A DNA stretch of 64,000 nt from Pseudomonas sp. ZH-FAD (GTDB taxonomy: Bacteria > Pseudomonadota > Gammaproteobacteria > Pseudomonadales > Pseudomonadaceae), in the NCBI RefSeq assembly GCF_002803095.1, contig NZ_PGLR01000003.1:62001-126000 (forward strand), written 5' to 3'. Position numbers and translations under genes: made by a program. Position 1 is the stretch's first letter, and every line of letters starts with the position of its first letter. Positions 50,282 to 59,330 of the stretch are shown here, piece by piece. The notes beneath the pieces are model-generated. The model had not been told where the DNA came from. It made no database searches and was given only the letters and a program-made list of their open reading frames with translations.

Positions 50282-51385
50282 TCAGGCCAGGCGCAGGTGG
50301 TTGTCCCACAAGCCGGCCGGTAGCTGCAGGGCGTTGGTGACGATGCGCTCGCCGCGGCAATCGTACAGGCGGCAACGGCCCTGACCCGAGGTCACGACGA
50401 AACCGTCGGCAACCGCGCCAACGCCTGCACAGTCTGGCAATGGCACATCCAGGCGCACCTGAGCGCTGTCTAGATCCCAGATGAAGAAGCGGTTGCCGCG
50501 CGGTGCGGTCAGCGCCAGCAGGCGCAGCTCGTTGTGAATGGCCACGCTGGCGGTGTACTGGTTCATGGCCACGCGTTGCGTCTCGCCCAGAGGAAAAGGC
50601 TGGAACGGCTGGCCGGGGCGCTTGATCGCCAGCAGCGGCACCTGATCATGCAGATCGCCCATGTATTGCTGGCCGCTGACCACCGTGCCGTCACGCGCGA
50701 CAGCCAGGTGGCGGATGCTGTTCTGCTGGTCGGCCAGATACTCCTGGCTGACCAGGCTGCCGTCGCGCCTGATCAGCACCAGGCTGGCCTGCATGGCGTC
50801 GAGGTTCATCTCCACGCGGCTTTCCGCTTCGGTACGGATGCCTCCGTTGGCCACCACCAGGGTTTCGCCATCGGGCATCCACAGCAGTTGGTGCGGGCCG
50901 ACGCCATGGCTGCTGTGTTCACCGTCGCGCAGCAGTTGCTCACCCTGCAGGCGATAAACGCCAATGATGTCCCGGCCTGGCTCGGTGGTGTCGTTTTCGG
51001 TGGTGTACAGCCACTCGCCGCCTTTGTGGAACACCGCGTGGCCGTTGAAGTGGCGCCCGGCCGGCGAGGCAAGTGTTTGCAGCAGGCGGCCGTCGCGAGT
51101 GTCGATCAGGTAGCTTTCGGTACTCGGCCGGCGACCGACGAACAGGGCCATCGGCAGGGCAGGGTGCGGCACCACATCGTGGCAGCGTTCGTTCACCGGC
51201 GTGGCGAAGGCGCGCTGACCATCGAGGCGATAGCCGACGGCGTAGTGGTTGCCGTCGCCGTCGTCACGGGCTGACAACAGCAACGGCTGGCCGGATGGGC
51301 CGAACAGCGTCCAGCCACCGAAGGCGCCCGCCGCCGCCAGGCTGGCAGCGGCTGCACTGAGGCCGAGGAAGGCTCTGCGTTGCAT
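50282..51385 (-). CDS. DUF1513 domain periplasmic protein
   Basis: A 367-residue beta-propeller-like protein with a Tat-type N terminus (MQRRAFLGLSAAAASLA; RRxFLG). Conserved blocks include RCHDVVPHP, HFNGHAVF and GVGPHQLLWMPDG. It regularly accompanies imelysin and di-heme oxidoreductase genes in iron-responsive loci. It is the last of three genes, beginning 2 bp after the imelysin stop. Its function is not defined. It converges with the LacI gene, leaving 5 bp. Confidence 0.9.
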   Translation of the reverse strand: MQRRAFLGLSAAAASLAAAGAFGGWTLFGPSGQPLLLSARDDGDGNHYAVGYRLDGQRAFATPVNERCHDVVPHPALPMALFVGRRPSTESYLIDTRDGRLLQTLASPAGRHFNGHAVFHKGGEWLYTTENDTTEPGRDIIGVYRLQGEQLLRDGEHSSHGVGPHQLLWMPDGETLVVANGGIRTEAESRVEMNLDAMQASLVLIRRDGSLVSQEYLADQQNSIRHLAVARDGTVVSGQQYMGDLHDQVPLLAIKRPGQPFQPFPLGETQRVAMNQYTASVAIHNELRLLALTAPRGNRFFIWDLDSAQVRLDVPLPDCAGVGAVADGFVVTSGQGRCRLYDCRGERIVTNALQLPAGLWDNHLRLA

Positions 51386-51387
51386 GC

Positions 51388-52449
51388 TCAGTCCCCGTCG
51401 TGGGCGTTGAAGCCGATCTGCACGTCGAGCGCCTTGGCCAGCTCGCTTTCCTGCAGGCGGTGCAGGCGATTGAGGCTGTCGTACAGCTCGTTCAGGGCGG
51501 TGCGCCCGGCTTCATCGACGAGCAACTCACCTAGCGGGCTGTCGAGTGCGGCCAGGCGTTGGCGGGTGTCCTGATAGGCCGCGTCGATGCGTTTTGCCAG
51601 GTCGGCCTGGTCGTCGCCCAGCAGCGACTGAATACCGTCACGGTTGCTGCCGTGCCACAGCAGTTCGGCACTGGCCAGTGCGGCGCCCTGGTTGGCCAGG
51701 CTGCCGGCGCTGCGCCAGGCTTCGGCCTGATAGGGCTGGGCGATGCCCTTGCTCTGCCGGCCCATCGGCGCACCGAGTTTCTTCTTCAGGCCATCCAGGG
51801 CGCTGACTTGCACGCGCAACAGCTCGGCGATCGCTTCGTTGGCGTCGGCGTAGCGCTCGTTGGGGAATGTCTTCAACTGTTCGGCCATGCCAGATTTGGC
51901 CTGCCATTCGCCAACGATCTCTGCGGCCAGTGCCTGCTGGTGTTTGCCGATGGCTTGCAGCAGTGGGCAATAGCGCGCTTTCTGTTCGGCCTGGGCGAGG
52001 TCCAGATTGGGGTCGAAAAGAATGTATTCGTAGGCGGTCAGGCCCTGAACCACCACGCTGGCATTGGACAGGTCATCTGCACTCAGCTGCGGCTTGTTCT
52101 TCAGTAATGCTTCGACCTGGCGCTGCACCAGGTTCTTCTTGTCCGGCCAGAACTGGATCTGCCAGGCGCGGTTGCCCTCGGCCAGCGGCCCGACCAGCAA
52201 TGGCTGCAGGCTGGCCCAGGCGCTTTGCGCGCCGAGAAAGGCCTGGCGAGCGGCACTCAGATCGGTGCTGCCTGCGCAGAAGGCTTCGGCATTGGCCGCC
52301 AACTGGCGGTCAGCTTCCTGCCAACTGCTGTAGGCCGGCAACAGCACGCCATCGGTCAGCGCAGCGCTGACCTTGGCTTGCGGGTCCTGCTGGCCACAGC
52401 CGACCAGGGCCAGGCCGAGCAGGGAGGCGATCAGGGTTTTGTGCAACAT
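51388..52449 (-). CDS. Imelysin-family lipoprotein (second paralogue)
   Basis: A 353-residue lipoprotein with lipobox LVGCGQ (Cys18) and an all-helical imelysin domain. The second half of the fold is present (GLTAYEYILFDPNLDL corresponds to the GxHxxE signature region, here GLTAYE, so the canonical His is replaced). It sits between the di-heme protein (10 bp) and DUF1513 (2 bp) in one operon. Members of this group are thought to act in periplasmic iron handling, not proteolysis. It differs from the imelysin at 18719-20056. Confidence 0.88.
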   Translation of the reverse strand: MLHKTLIASLLGLALVGCGQQDPQAKVSAALTDGVLLPAYSSWQEADRQLAANAEAFCAGSTDLSAARQAFLGAQSAWASLQPLLVGPLAEGNRAWQIQFWPDKKNLVQRQVEALLKNKPQLSADDLSNASVVVQGLTAYEYILFDPNLDLAQAEQKARYCPLLQAIGKHQQALAAEIVGEWQAKSGMAEQLKTFPNERYADANEAIAELLRVQVSALDGLKKKLGAPMGRQSKGIAQPYQAEAWRSAGSLANQGAALASAELLWHGSNRDGIQSLLGDDQADLAKRIDAAYQDTRQRLAALDSPLGELLVDEAGRTALNELYDSLNRLHRLQESELAKALDVQIGFNAHDGD

Positions 52450-52459
52450 CGCAGGCTCC

Positions 52460-53872
52460 TCAAAGGGAATTCAGGAAGGCGAGCAGCGCTGCTCGCTCGT
52501 CGGCATCGAATTTCAGCACATGCAGTTTGGCCGCTTCGGCCTCGCCACCGTGCCAGAGAACGGCTTCCAGCAGGTTGCGTGCACGGCCGTCATGCAGGAA
52601 CTGAGTGTGACCATTGACCGTTTGCGTCAGGCCAATGCCCCACAACGGCGCCGTGCGCCATTCGCGACCGCTGGCGAGAAACTCCTCGCGGCCATCGGCC
52701 AACCCGTCGCCCATGTCATGCAGCAGCATGTCTGTATAAGGACGGATCAGCTGGTTGGCCAGTTCCGGCTCGGCGGCATCGGCCGACGTAGTGAAACTGG
52801 GTGTATGGCATTTCTGGCAGCCGGCCTGATGGAACAGGCTCTTGCCCTTGAGCACCTCGGGGGCATCGACGTCACGCCGGGCCGGCACGGCCAGGTTGCG
52901 GCTGTAGAACAGTACGCTGGCCAGGATATTGTCGCTGACCTCCGGTTCGCCACCATGGGGCGCGGCCAGGCAATCGGCTTGCGCCGGGGTGCAGTTGTCA
53001 TGGGGGATCAGCGAACTGGTCAGGCCCATGTCGTTGGCGAAGGCATCGGCATTCTGCTGATTGAGATTGGGCTGGCCAGCCTTCCAGCCGAAACGGCCGA
53101 GCACGCTACGTTGCAGCTGTCGATCCCAGACGATGTTGGGGCGCCCGGAAATGCCGTCACCATCGGCGTCATCCGGATCGGCATTGGCCAGAATGGCGTC
53201 CTCGGCAATGGCCTCGAGCAGGCCGAGTCCGATCATCGGCGGGGCGATACGCGTGGAGAACAGGGTGTCCGGATGCATGGCGCCATAGCCCAGCTGGCTG
53301 ATCTGCAGCTCAGGTTTGCGCAGCTCCACCAGGGTGCCATCGGCGAAGCGCACCGGCACGCTGCTGTAGGTGACGCGGACCTTGCCCTCGGGCGCTACGC
53401 CGGGGTTGGCCATGTCCTGCAGCTGGGTGCCGTAGGTGGGCTCGGCCACCACGCCCTGGCGCACCAGCAACTCGGCATGCTCGGGGCCGGCCGGCAGTGA
53501 CAGACGCACCAGCATCGAGGCGGCGCTGACCGCATCTGGCCCCGGCGGATGGCCGCGACCATCCTTGATGTGGCAGTTCTGGCAGGCATTGGTATTGAAC
53601 AGCGGGCCCAGGCCATCACGTGCGGTGGTGGTGGCTGGCGCCGTGACCCAGGGGTTGCGGAAGAAGCTGTTGCCCACTGCGAAATCCAGGCGACGGCTGG
53701 GTGCGAGGTTGGCCGAGGGCAGGGAGAAGGCGTTGTGATCGAACTTGCGCACCGTCGCCGCACCGGCAGAAAGGGCCTCGCCGGGTTCCGCCGCGGTGAA
53801 GTGCGGTTGCTGCTCGCAAGCGATCAGAGTCAGGGCCATGAAGGGCAGCAGGCAGCGCTGGAGCGGCGACAT
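52460..53872 (-). CDS. Di-heme oxidoreductase (DHOR family, putative peroxidase)
   Basis: A 470-residue lipoprotein (signal with LIACEQ, Cys ~18) carrying two c-type heme motifs, CQNCH near residue 100 and CQKCH near residue 355. It belongs to the DHOR family and is related to di-heme peroxidases and MauG. It is the first gene of the DHOR-imelysin-DUF1513 operon, the arrangement remembered from P. aeruginosa PA4371-4373. A redox role in periplasmic iron acquisition is plausible. The ATG at 53872 begins the signal peptide; the frame stays open upstream without a fitting start. Confidence 0.9.
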   Translation of the reverse strand: MSPLQRCLLPFMALTLIACEQQPHFTAAEPGEALSAGAATVRKFDHNAFSLPSANLAPSRRLDFAVGNSFFRNPWVTAPATTTARDGLGPLFNTNACQNCHIKDGRGHPPGPDAVSAASMLVRLSLPAGPEHAELLVRQGVVAEPTYGTQLQDMANPGVAPEGKVRVTYSSVPVRFADGTLVELRKPELQISQLGYGAMHPDTLFSTRIAPPMIGLGLLEAIAEDAILANADPDDADGDGISGRPNIVWDRQLQRSVLGRFGWKAGQPNLNQQNADAFANDMGLTSSLIPHDNCTPAQADCLAAPHGGEPEVSDNILASVLFYSRNLAVPARRDVDAPEVLKGKSLFHQAGCQKCHTPSFTTSADAAEPELANQLIRPYTDMLLHDMGDGLADGREEFLASGREWRTAPLWGIGLTQTVNGHTQFLHDGRARNLLEAVLWHGGEAEAAKLHVLKFDADERAALLAFLNSL

Positions 53873-53919
53873 CGAGGAACAATCCGAACGGGCAAGAAAG
53901 CGGGGCGCCAAGATTAGCA

Positions 53920-53957
53920 GGCTAACGGAATTTAAATAAGATGGATTAGCGTTAGCC
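53920..53957. promoter_or_regulatory. Inverted repeat upstream of the di-heme operon
   Basis: GGCTAACG (53920-53927) and CGTTAGCC (53950-53957) flank an AT-rich 22-nt centre with TTTAAATAAGAT, just upstream of the di-heme gene start. It could be an iron-responsive operator or promoter region. It does not match a Fur box clearly. Confidence 0.45.
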
Positions 53958-54135
53958 AGGCGTGGCCAGAGGTCGCGGGCGTGAGTTGGATGCCAGCCCA
54001 TTTCTTTCCTGCCATAAGCTTTTTCGATTATTTATGCGAGGGCTGCGGCTTCAGGGATTGGTGACCACTAAGAGCAAGAACGTTCAAGACCTGCCTGGGG
54101 CTGCTTGGTTAAGCTGGTCGGCCCAAGGAGGTTCC

Positions 54136-54846
54136 ATGTCCCGTCATCACGAATTCACCCAGGGCGCCCGCGATATGCTGCCGATGCTGCTCGGCGCCAT
54201 TCCCTTCGGCATCATCTTCGGCAGCCTGGCAGGCGCTGCCGGGCTCGATCCCTGGCAGACGCAGGGTATGTCCTTGCTGGTATTCGCTGGTTCGGCGCAG
54301 TTCATCGCCATCAGTCTGTTGACCGGCGGTGCCGGTATTGCGGTGGTGTTGCTGACCACCTTCGTGGTCAACCTGCGCCATGCCCTGTATAGCGCCAGCC
54401 TGCAGCCATACGTGCGTCATCTGCCCAAGCGCTGGCGCGTGCCGTTGGCCTTCTGGCTCACCGATGAGGCCTATGCGGTGGTGGTGCAGCGCTACGCGCG
54501 TGGTGACAAGGGCGCCTATCGCCATTGGTACTTTCTCGGCGCGGCCCTGGCCATGTACTGCAACTGGCAGCTGTGCACGCTGGTCGGCGTGCTGTTCGGT
54601 CAGGCAGTGCCGAACATCGGTGAGTGGGGGCTGGATTTCGCCATGCTGGCGACCTTCATCGGCATCGTCGTGCCGATGCTGCGCAATCAGCCGCAAGTGG
54701 CGGCCGCCCTGGTTGCGGGCGCCGTGGCGCTGCTGTGCCATGCCTTGCCCTACAAGCTTGGGCTGATGGCGGCTGCGGCCAGTGGCATCGTCGTCGGCGT
54801 GTGGTTGGAGCGGCGTAACCCGGCGCTGCAGGAGGAGTTGCTCTGA
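54136..54846 (+). CDS. azlC: AzlC family branched-chain amino acid export subunit
   Basis: A 236-residue inner-membrane protein with about six helices and AzlC blocks (LPMLLGAIPFGIIFGSLAGAAG; FAGSAQFIAI; NLRHALYSASLQPY). With the small AzlD partner it exports branched-chain or related amino acids. AAGGAGG 5 nt before the ATG at 54136 sets the start; the open frame extends further upstream without a better site. It overlaps azlD (TGATG). Confidence 0.94.
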   Translation: MSRHHEFTQGARDMLPMLLGAIPFGIIFGSLAGAAGLDPWQTQGMSLLVFAGSAQFIAISLLTGGAGIAVVLLTTFVVNLRHALYSASLQPYVRHLPKRWRVPLAFWLTDEAYAVVVQRYARGDKGAYRHWYFLGAALAMYCNWQLCTLVGVLFGQAVPNIGEWGLDFAMLATFIGIVVPMLRNQPQVAAALVAGAVALLCHALPYKLGLMAAAASGIVVGVWLERRNPALQEELL

Positions 54847-55175
54847 TGGATATCTGGTTGCTGATTCTGGGCATGCTGGCGATCACCTTCATCACCCGCT
54901 ACAGCCTGTTCGCATTCCCTGATCTGCGTTTTCCGCCATTGATCAGACAGGGGCTGCATTACGTACCTACTGCGGTGCTGACGGCCATCGTGGTGCCCGG
55001 CATGCTCATGCCGGACGGGCAGAGCTGGGCGCTGAGCTGGAACAATGCCTATCTGCTGGCGGGTGTGGTGGCCATCGCCATCGCTGCTTGCACGCGGCAT
55101 CTGCTGGCGACCATCGGTGGTGGATTGCTGGTGTTCTTCCTGCTGCGCTGGGCGTTCGGGCAGCTGCCTATCTGA
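54846..55175 (+). CDS. azlD: AzlD family transport subunit
   Basis: A 109-residue protein with three to four helices, typical of AzlD (ILGMLAITFITRYSLFAF; LHYVPTAVLTAIVVPGM). It is the small partner of AzlC, overlapping its stop by one base, so the two are translated together. Confidence 0.93.
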   Translation: MDIWLLILGMLAITFITRYSLFAFPDLRFPPLIRQGLHYVPTAVLTAIVVPGMLMPDGQSWALSWNNAYLLAGVVAIAIAACTRHLLATIGGGLLVFFLLRWAFGQLPI

Positions 55176-55223
55176 GTGGCGCGGAGCTGGCATGGTGTAG
55201 CCGGGTAGACCGTGGCAAGGCCG

Positions 55224-55811
55224 CTATACCAGCGCGCTGACCTTCAGGTCGCGCTGGCTCAGGCGCAGGTAATGGTCGTCGGCCTTGAGCAGCAGCGCCT
55301 GGTCGTCGACGCTCAGTTCTTCATGAGCATGACCTTCTGCCTGGCTGCGGTAGAGGCTCTCTCCGGGGCGGCGGCGCAGGCATTGGTAGCGCTGCTGGCG
55401 TGGTTCCACCTTGAAGCTGAGCATGTCGATATAGGCGACCTGCATCTCATCACTCTGCCCGGTCTCCAGCGCACTGCGTTGCAGGGCTGGGGTGTGGGTG
55501 AAGGGCGAGGCCGAGAGCATGACATGTTGGCATTGCAGCAGATCAGGGCGTGGTTCGCCGTTGAGCTGCCAGTTGCCGCGCAGATCACGCTGTAGACAGA
55601 GGTTGCGCTGGCCGTGGTTATCGACCTTGAGCCAGAGGCGGCGGAAGCGCCAGCGCGGATCGCAATCGATCATGTAGTTGGCAACGATGCTGTTGCCCTT
55701 GATGACCTGCATGAGGTGGCTGGTGGCCTGGATGCCATTGGCATCCTGACTCAGACGCAGGGTTTCCACGCCGGGGGTGCACCAGGGTTTCCATACCAGG
55801 GTTTGCTGCAT
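55224..55811 (-). CDS. Putative glycolipid-binding protein (DUF1089)
   Basis: A 195-residue soluble protein of the DUF1089 family, a single lipocalin-like beta-barrel with the block LWLKVDNHGQRNLCLQRDLRGNWQLNG (~55-80) and AYIDMLSFKVEPRQQRYQCL. No signal peptide is present. The ATG at 55811 (MQQTLVWKPW) gives the usual start. The family was named from structural similarity to a lipid-binding protein, and its function is unproven. Confidence 0.85.
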   Translation of the reverse strand: MQQTLVWKPWCTPGVETLRLSQDANGIQATSHLMQVIKGNSIVANYMIDCDPRWRFRRLWLKVDNHGQRNLCLQRDLRGNWQLNGEPRPDLLQCQHVMLSASPFTHTPALQRSALETGQSDEMQVAYIDMLSFKVEPRQQRYQCLRRRPGESLYRSQAEGHAHEELSVDDQALLLKADDHYLRLSQRDLKVSALV

Positions 55812-55972
55812 CGGTCGACTCCATGCCGAGCGCGAAACAGGAGGGAAGGGCGCTAGCGCGCAGAACACGTTCCCTCGTGTTCCATGTTTGTTGTGGCGCG
55901 CAGCATAAAGCGACAGCGATGTGATGTCTGTCAGCTTTTGCTGACAGTTGCGCAGGTTTTTGCGCTATGGAT

Positions 55973-56314
55973 TCAGGCTTTCGGCTTCAGCGGTTGCTGT
56001 TCGAACTTCACGCCGTCCAGGCCATGCACCATCAGCGCGCGGATGTTGCCGTGGTCGCTGCCTTGCGGCGTGGCCAGCACGCTGCGGTAGTGCTCGCCGA
56101 AGGCACGCAGCGCTTCGTCCTTGCTCAAGCCTTCCATCAGGGCCAGACCCAGAGTCTTGCAGGAGCCTTCGTTGTGTCCGGCCGCGTTCTCCACGTCACC
56201 GTTACGGAAGGCGCTGGGCTGATAGTCGTAGTGCGCGGCGACGAAGGCGAGGGTTTCACTAAAGGCGTAGTCATCCTGCTGCAGACGGCTGCGCAGGGTA
56301 TTCAGAGCGGTCAT
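55973..56314 (-). CDS. HopJ type III effector-like family protein
   Basis: A 113-residue protein of the HopJ family (FAFVAAHYDYQPSAFRNGDVENAAGHNEGSCK, then ALRAFGEHYRSVLATPQGSDHGNIRAL). Most members are housekeeping cytoplasmic proteins despite the name, and there is no secretion system nearby. It overlaps the DUF1244 gene by 4 bp. Confidence 0.9.
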   Translation of the reverse strand: MTALNTLRSRLQQDDYAFSETLAFVAAHYDYQPSAFRNGDVENAAGHNEGSCKTLGLALMEGLSKDEALRAFGEHYRSVLATPQGSDHGNIRALMVHGLDGVKFEQQPLKPKA

Positions 56315-56604
56315 TCAGGCTTTCCTTTGGCAAATGCGGCTGTCTGCTCGGCCGAGGCTTCTTTCTGATATTTGGCTTTCCAGTCGGCATAGGGCATGCC
56401 GTACACGGTCTCGCGAGCCTGGTCGGCGCTGACCTCGACACCGAGGTCGTCGGCAGCGGCCTTGTACCATTTGGACAGGCAGTTGCGACAGAAACCGGCC
56501 AGGTTCATCAGCTCGATGTTCTGCACGTCAGGACGGCTGCGCAGGTGCTGCACCAGTGCGCGAAAGGCTGCAGCTTCCAGCTCGAGGCGTTCTTGCTCGG
56601 TCAT
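56311..56604 (-). CDS. DUF1244 family protein
   Basis: A 97-residue protein with the family core ELEAAAFRALVQHLRSRPDVQNIELMNLAGFCRNCLSKWY; the FCRNC cysteines could hold metal. It is co-translated with the HopJ-like gene. The function is unknown. The start at 56604 has GGAG about 8 nt upstream. Confidence 0.9.
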   Translation of the reverse strand: MTEQERLELEAAAFRALVQHLRSRPDVQNIELMNLAGFCRNCLSKWYKAAADDLGVEVSADQARETVYGMPYADWKAKYQKEASAEQTAAFAKGKPE

Positions 56605-56669
56605 GGTGGGCTCTCCGGGGATAGGTGGCGGCGATGATAAGAGCCTTGCCGGAGAGCGACAAGCCGCTG

Positions 56670-57041
56670 TCAGCGATGACCGGCGAGGGTGATGGATACC
56701 GACTCGGCGAAACGCAGGGCGTGCGGTTTGTCCACTTCCACTTCGGCATAACGCACGGCCTGATGGGTCATCACCAGGTCGAGGATTTCCTGGGTCAGGC
56801 GTTCGAGCAGGGCGAAGCGATTGCCTTCGACATGGGCGATGATCGCCTTGGTGATGGTGCGGTAGTTCAGCGCATGCTCGATGTCGTTGACCTCTACCGC
56901 ATCGACGGCGGGGTAGAGGATGGTCAGGTTGATCAACACGTCCTGCTTGTTGTTGATCTCTTCTTCCTTGATGCCGATGTAGGTGCGCAGGCGCAGGTCC
57001 TTGACGCGGATGCGCGCCATTCCGGGTTCCAGTCGCGGCAT
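56670..57041 (-). CDS. folX: Dihydroneopterin triphosphate 2'-epimerase
   Basis: A 123-residue enzyme of the FolB/FolX fold ([54 protein letters not shown]). It converts dihydroneopterin triphosphate into dihydromonapterin triphosphate. It follows folE by one base (start within the folE stop), in the leftward folM-folE-folX operon that makes tetrahydromonapterin, the cofactor of phenylalanine hydroxylase in Pseudomonas. Confidence 0.94.
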   Translation of the reverse strand: MPRLEPGMARIRVKDLRLRTYIGIKEEEINNKQDVLINLTILYPAVDAVEVNDIEHALNYRTITKAIIAHVEGNRFALLERLTQEILDLVMTHQAVRYAEVEVDKPHALRFAESVSITLAGHR

Positions 57042-57601
57042 TAGTTGTTCCGTCCGATCAATTGCAGGAATTCGTGGCGAGTGTTGCAGGACTCGCGGAA
57101 GGCGCCAAGCATCACCGAGCTGCTCATCACCGAATTCTGCTTCTCCACGCCACGCATCATCATGCACATGTGCTTGGCCTCGATCACCACCGCGACGCCG
57201 GCGGCGTTGGTCACGCGGGCGATAGCATCGGCGATCTGCTTGGTGAGGTTCTCCTGGATCTGCAGGCGCCGCGCGTACATGTCAACGATACGCGCCACCT
57301 TGGACAGCCCGAGTACCTTGCCGGTGGGGATGTAGGCGACATGTGCCTTGCCGATGAAAGGCAGCAGGTGGTGTTCGCACAGCGAGTACAGCTCGATGTC
57401 CTTGACGATCACCATCTCGTCATTGTCGGATTCGAACAGCGCACCGTTGACGATCTCCTCCAGTGACTGCTGGTAGCCATGACACAGATACTGCATGGCC
57501 TTGGCCGCGCGTTTGGGGGTGTCGAGCAGGCCCTCGCGCTCCGGGTTTTCACCGAGGCCTACGAGGATCTCGCGGTATTGCTGGGAAAGAGGTTGGCTCA
57601 T
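57041..57601 (-). CDS. folE: GTP cyclohydrolase I
   Basis: A 186-residue enzyme converting GTP to dihydroneopterin triphosphate, the first pterin step. Zinc ligands are in [12 protein letters not shown] and [33 protein letters not shown] and the catalytic-region EAKHMCM match FolE. The position between folM and folX identifies it as the paralogue serving monapterin synthesis. A folE gene of P. putida is light-inducible through LitR-type regulators, and a matching operator lies upstream of folM here. Confidence 0.96.
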   Translation of the reverse strand: MSQPLSQQYREILVGLGENPEREGLLDTPKRAAKAMQYLCHGYQQSLEEIVNGALFESDNDEMVIVKDIELYSLCEHHLLPFIGKAHVAYIPTGKVLGLSKVARIVDMYARRLQIQENLTKQIADAIARVTNAAGVAVVIEAKHMCMMMRGVEKQNSVMSSSVMLGAFRESCNTRHEFLQLIGRNN

Positions 57602-57623
57602 GGCAGTGTCCTGAGCAGTCGCT

Positions 57624-58334
57624 TCACTTGAGGTGGCGGCCGCCGTTGAGGGTAAGGGTCGTTCCGGTTACGTAGGAGTTGTCCAGCAGATAGCGCAAGG
57701 TCTGGTAGAAGGCCTGCGGGCCGGGTTCTATGCCCAGCGCCGATTTGGCCAAGGTCTTGATGCGGTAGGCGTCGTCATCACCATCGTTGAACATCAGCAG
57801 TGCTGGCGCGATGGTGTTGACCTTGATGCGTGGGGCAAAACGCGCGGCGAACGACAGCGTCAGGCTTTCCAGACCCGCCTTGCTGGCGCAGTAGGCGGGG
57901 CGATTGGCGCTGCCCTTGCGCACCACGTCGTCACTCACGTGCACGATGTCCGCGTGTTCCGACTGCAGCAACAGCTCGCTGCAATGCAGGTTGATCAGGT
58001 AGGGCGCAAGCATGTGCACGCTGAACAGCTGGCGAAAGACTTGTGCTTCTTCGCCCGGCGTTTCCGCCAGCCACTGCGAGGCGTTATGCACGATCGCGCG
58101 CAGGCCGTTGCACTGCAACTTGACCTGCTCGATGAACGCCATGATGCCGCTCTCATCACTGAAATCCGCCTGCAGAGCGATGGCGCCGCGTTCACGCAGC
58201 CGCGAAATGTCGTCGCGGTTCTGGCGGTAGCTGATGATCACCGGCTGGCCTTCGTCAAGCAGACGTTCGGCGCAGTAGAGGCCGACCCTCTGGCCGGCGC
58301 CGGTGATCAGGATGGGGAAGCTGGCAGCGCTCAT
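57624..58334 (-). CDS. folM: Dihydromonapterin reductase (FolM type short-chain dehydrogenase)
   Basis: A 236-residue NADPH-dependent reductase. The nucleotide motif TGAGQRVG is at ~11-18, and the catalytic YCASKAG (Tyr-x3-Lys) is near residue 148. The ISYRQNRDD segment after beta-2 holds the Arg typical of NADP use in FolM. It reduces dihydromonapterin to tetrahydromonapterin. It is first of the operon folM-folE-folX; the 316-bp gap upstream holds the candidate light operator. Confidence 0.92.
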   Translation of the reverse strand: MSAASFPILITGAGQRVGLYCAERLLDEGQPVIISYRQNRDDISRLRERGAIALQADFSDESGIMAFIEQVKLQCNGLRAIVHNASQWLAETPGEEAQVFRQLFSVHMLAPYLINLHCSELLLQSEHADIVHVSDDVVRKGSANRPAYCASKAGLESLTLSFAARFAPRIKVNTIAPALLMFNDGDDDAYRIKTLAKSALGIEPGPQAFYQTLRYLLDNSYVTGTTLTLNGGRHLK

Positions 58335-58559
58335 GTGCGACTCGTGAGAAAGAAATGAAGGCCTGGCTCGTATCGCCTCGGGATACCTGACCAGTGGCAG
58401 GCGCTACTCACCAGACCGTGGATAAAGCTATACCAGAGCTGCAGGTTGTACAACCATGTGCGACATGTGGTTTTGCTATCAGACTGAGTGAATTTGCCTA
58501 TTTTGCTGAGTTTTAAGGATTTTTACTGAGGGATTCGAGAAAGGCTTTTGTACTTTACC

Positions 58560-58583
58560 TGTACGAATCTATGTTTTTGTACA
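58560..58583 (-). promoter_or_regulatory. LitR/PplR-type direct-repeat operator upstream of folM
   Basis: On the minus strand it reads TGTACA, 12 nt, CGTACA. The published P. putida PplR1 consensus is T(G/A)TACA-N12-TGTA(C/T)A, so this differs at one base. It lies 226-249 bp before folM in an AT-rich gap (58335-58650) with several further GTAC-containing sequences. No gene is seen in the gap. Confidence 0.65.
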
Positions 58584-58607
58584 GATATTGGCTGCTTGTA
58601 GAACGAA

Positions 58608-58632
58608 ATCGGCCAGCACGAGGCTGGCCGAT
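58608..58632 (-). terminator. Hairpin after the monooxygenase-like gene
   Basis: ATCGGCCAGC and GCTGGCCGAT pair over a short loop, 19 bp past the stop at 58651. The T-run is weak. Confidence 0.6.
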
Positions 58633-58650
58633 TGGTAGAAATGGATGCTT

Positions 58651-59217
58651 TCAGGGCTTGCCGATGCTGGCGGCTCGCCTGCTCAGCCGCTGCGGATAGT
58701 TACCTTGTAGCCAGGGTTCCAGCAGGCGAGTGGAAAGCGGGATGAACCAGTAGGTCATCAGTGGCGTCAAGGCCAGCGTCGACAGCAGCACGCGGGTGAC
58801 CAGCGAAAGGTCGGCGAGCCAGGGGCCGAACAGCAGGTTGAAGGCCAGGGACACCGGAAAGAATGCCAGCCAGATCGCCACGCTCTGCTTCCAGCGCGGA
58901 GCCTGTCGATGGGCACTGCCGAACCAGGCGTCAAGGCCGACTGCACGCTTCTCCTGCGGTTGGGCAAACAGGCCCGCACCCCGCTGCAGCCAGGCCTGGC
59001 GTGAGGCCGAGTGCTCCCAGGAAGCCATGGTCTGTTCGTCGCTGAAACGGAAAACGATCTGAAACTCATCATCGCCGGCAGGAGGTGCCAGCACGCCGGA
59101 GCCGAGGTAACCAGGGAAGTCGGTGGCCAGATGTTCACCTTCACGCAGCCAGGCGATGAAATCGTGATAACGGCCATTGGCGACGCGGCGCGCCACCATC
59201 AGGGTAACGGGGGACAT
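58651..59217 (-). CDS. Antibiotic-biosynthesis-monooxygenase (ABM) domain membrane protein
   Basis: A 188-residue protein. The first ~100 residues are a ferredoxin-like ABM domain (VTLMVARRVANGRYHDFIAWLREGEHLATDFPGYLG). Two membrane helices (SVAIWLAFFPVSLAFNLLFG and VLLSTLALTPLMTYWFI) follow. Similar proteins accompany LitR/photolyase gene sets in Pseudomonas as I recall. GGAG precedes the ATG at 59217. Its activity is not known. Confidence 0.85.
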   Translation of the reverse strand: MSPVTLMVARRVANGRYHDFIAWLREGEHLATDFPGYLGSGVLAPPAGDDEFQIVFRFSDEQTMASWEHSASRQAWLQRGAGLFAQPQEKRAVGLDAWFGSAHRQAPRWKQSVAIWLAFFPVSLAFNLLFGPWLADLSLVTRVLLSTLALTPLMTYWFIPLSTRLLEPWLQGNYPQRLSRRAASIGKP

Positions 59218-59330
59218 TGTGTATCTCCTCGGGTGTTGCCGTCGGCCGGGGTATGGCGTTGGGCGTGGTCGAGCACGGGGTGATGTGCTCGACGAACAAT
59301 GCAGCAAGGATTATTCCCGTTTTGCGAAAA

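Noticed and set aside
49032..50375. 447-codon leftward open frame opposite the LacI gene
   Set aside because: The opposite strand encodes a full LacI-family regulator with ribosome site and operators; the antisense product has no recognisable domain.
55973..56314. Type III secreted effector
   Set aside because: The HopJ-like family is widespread in bacteria without type III secretion, and no secretion or chaperone gene is near.
58447..58470. Another TGTACA followed by N12 in the folM upstream gap
   Set aside because: The second half reads ATGTGG, so the TGTA-N14-TGTA spacing fails; it is not counted as a LitR operator.
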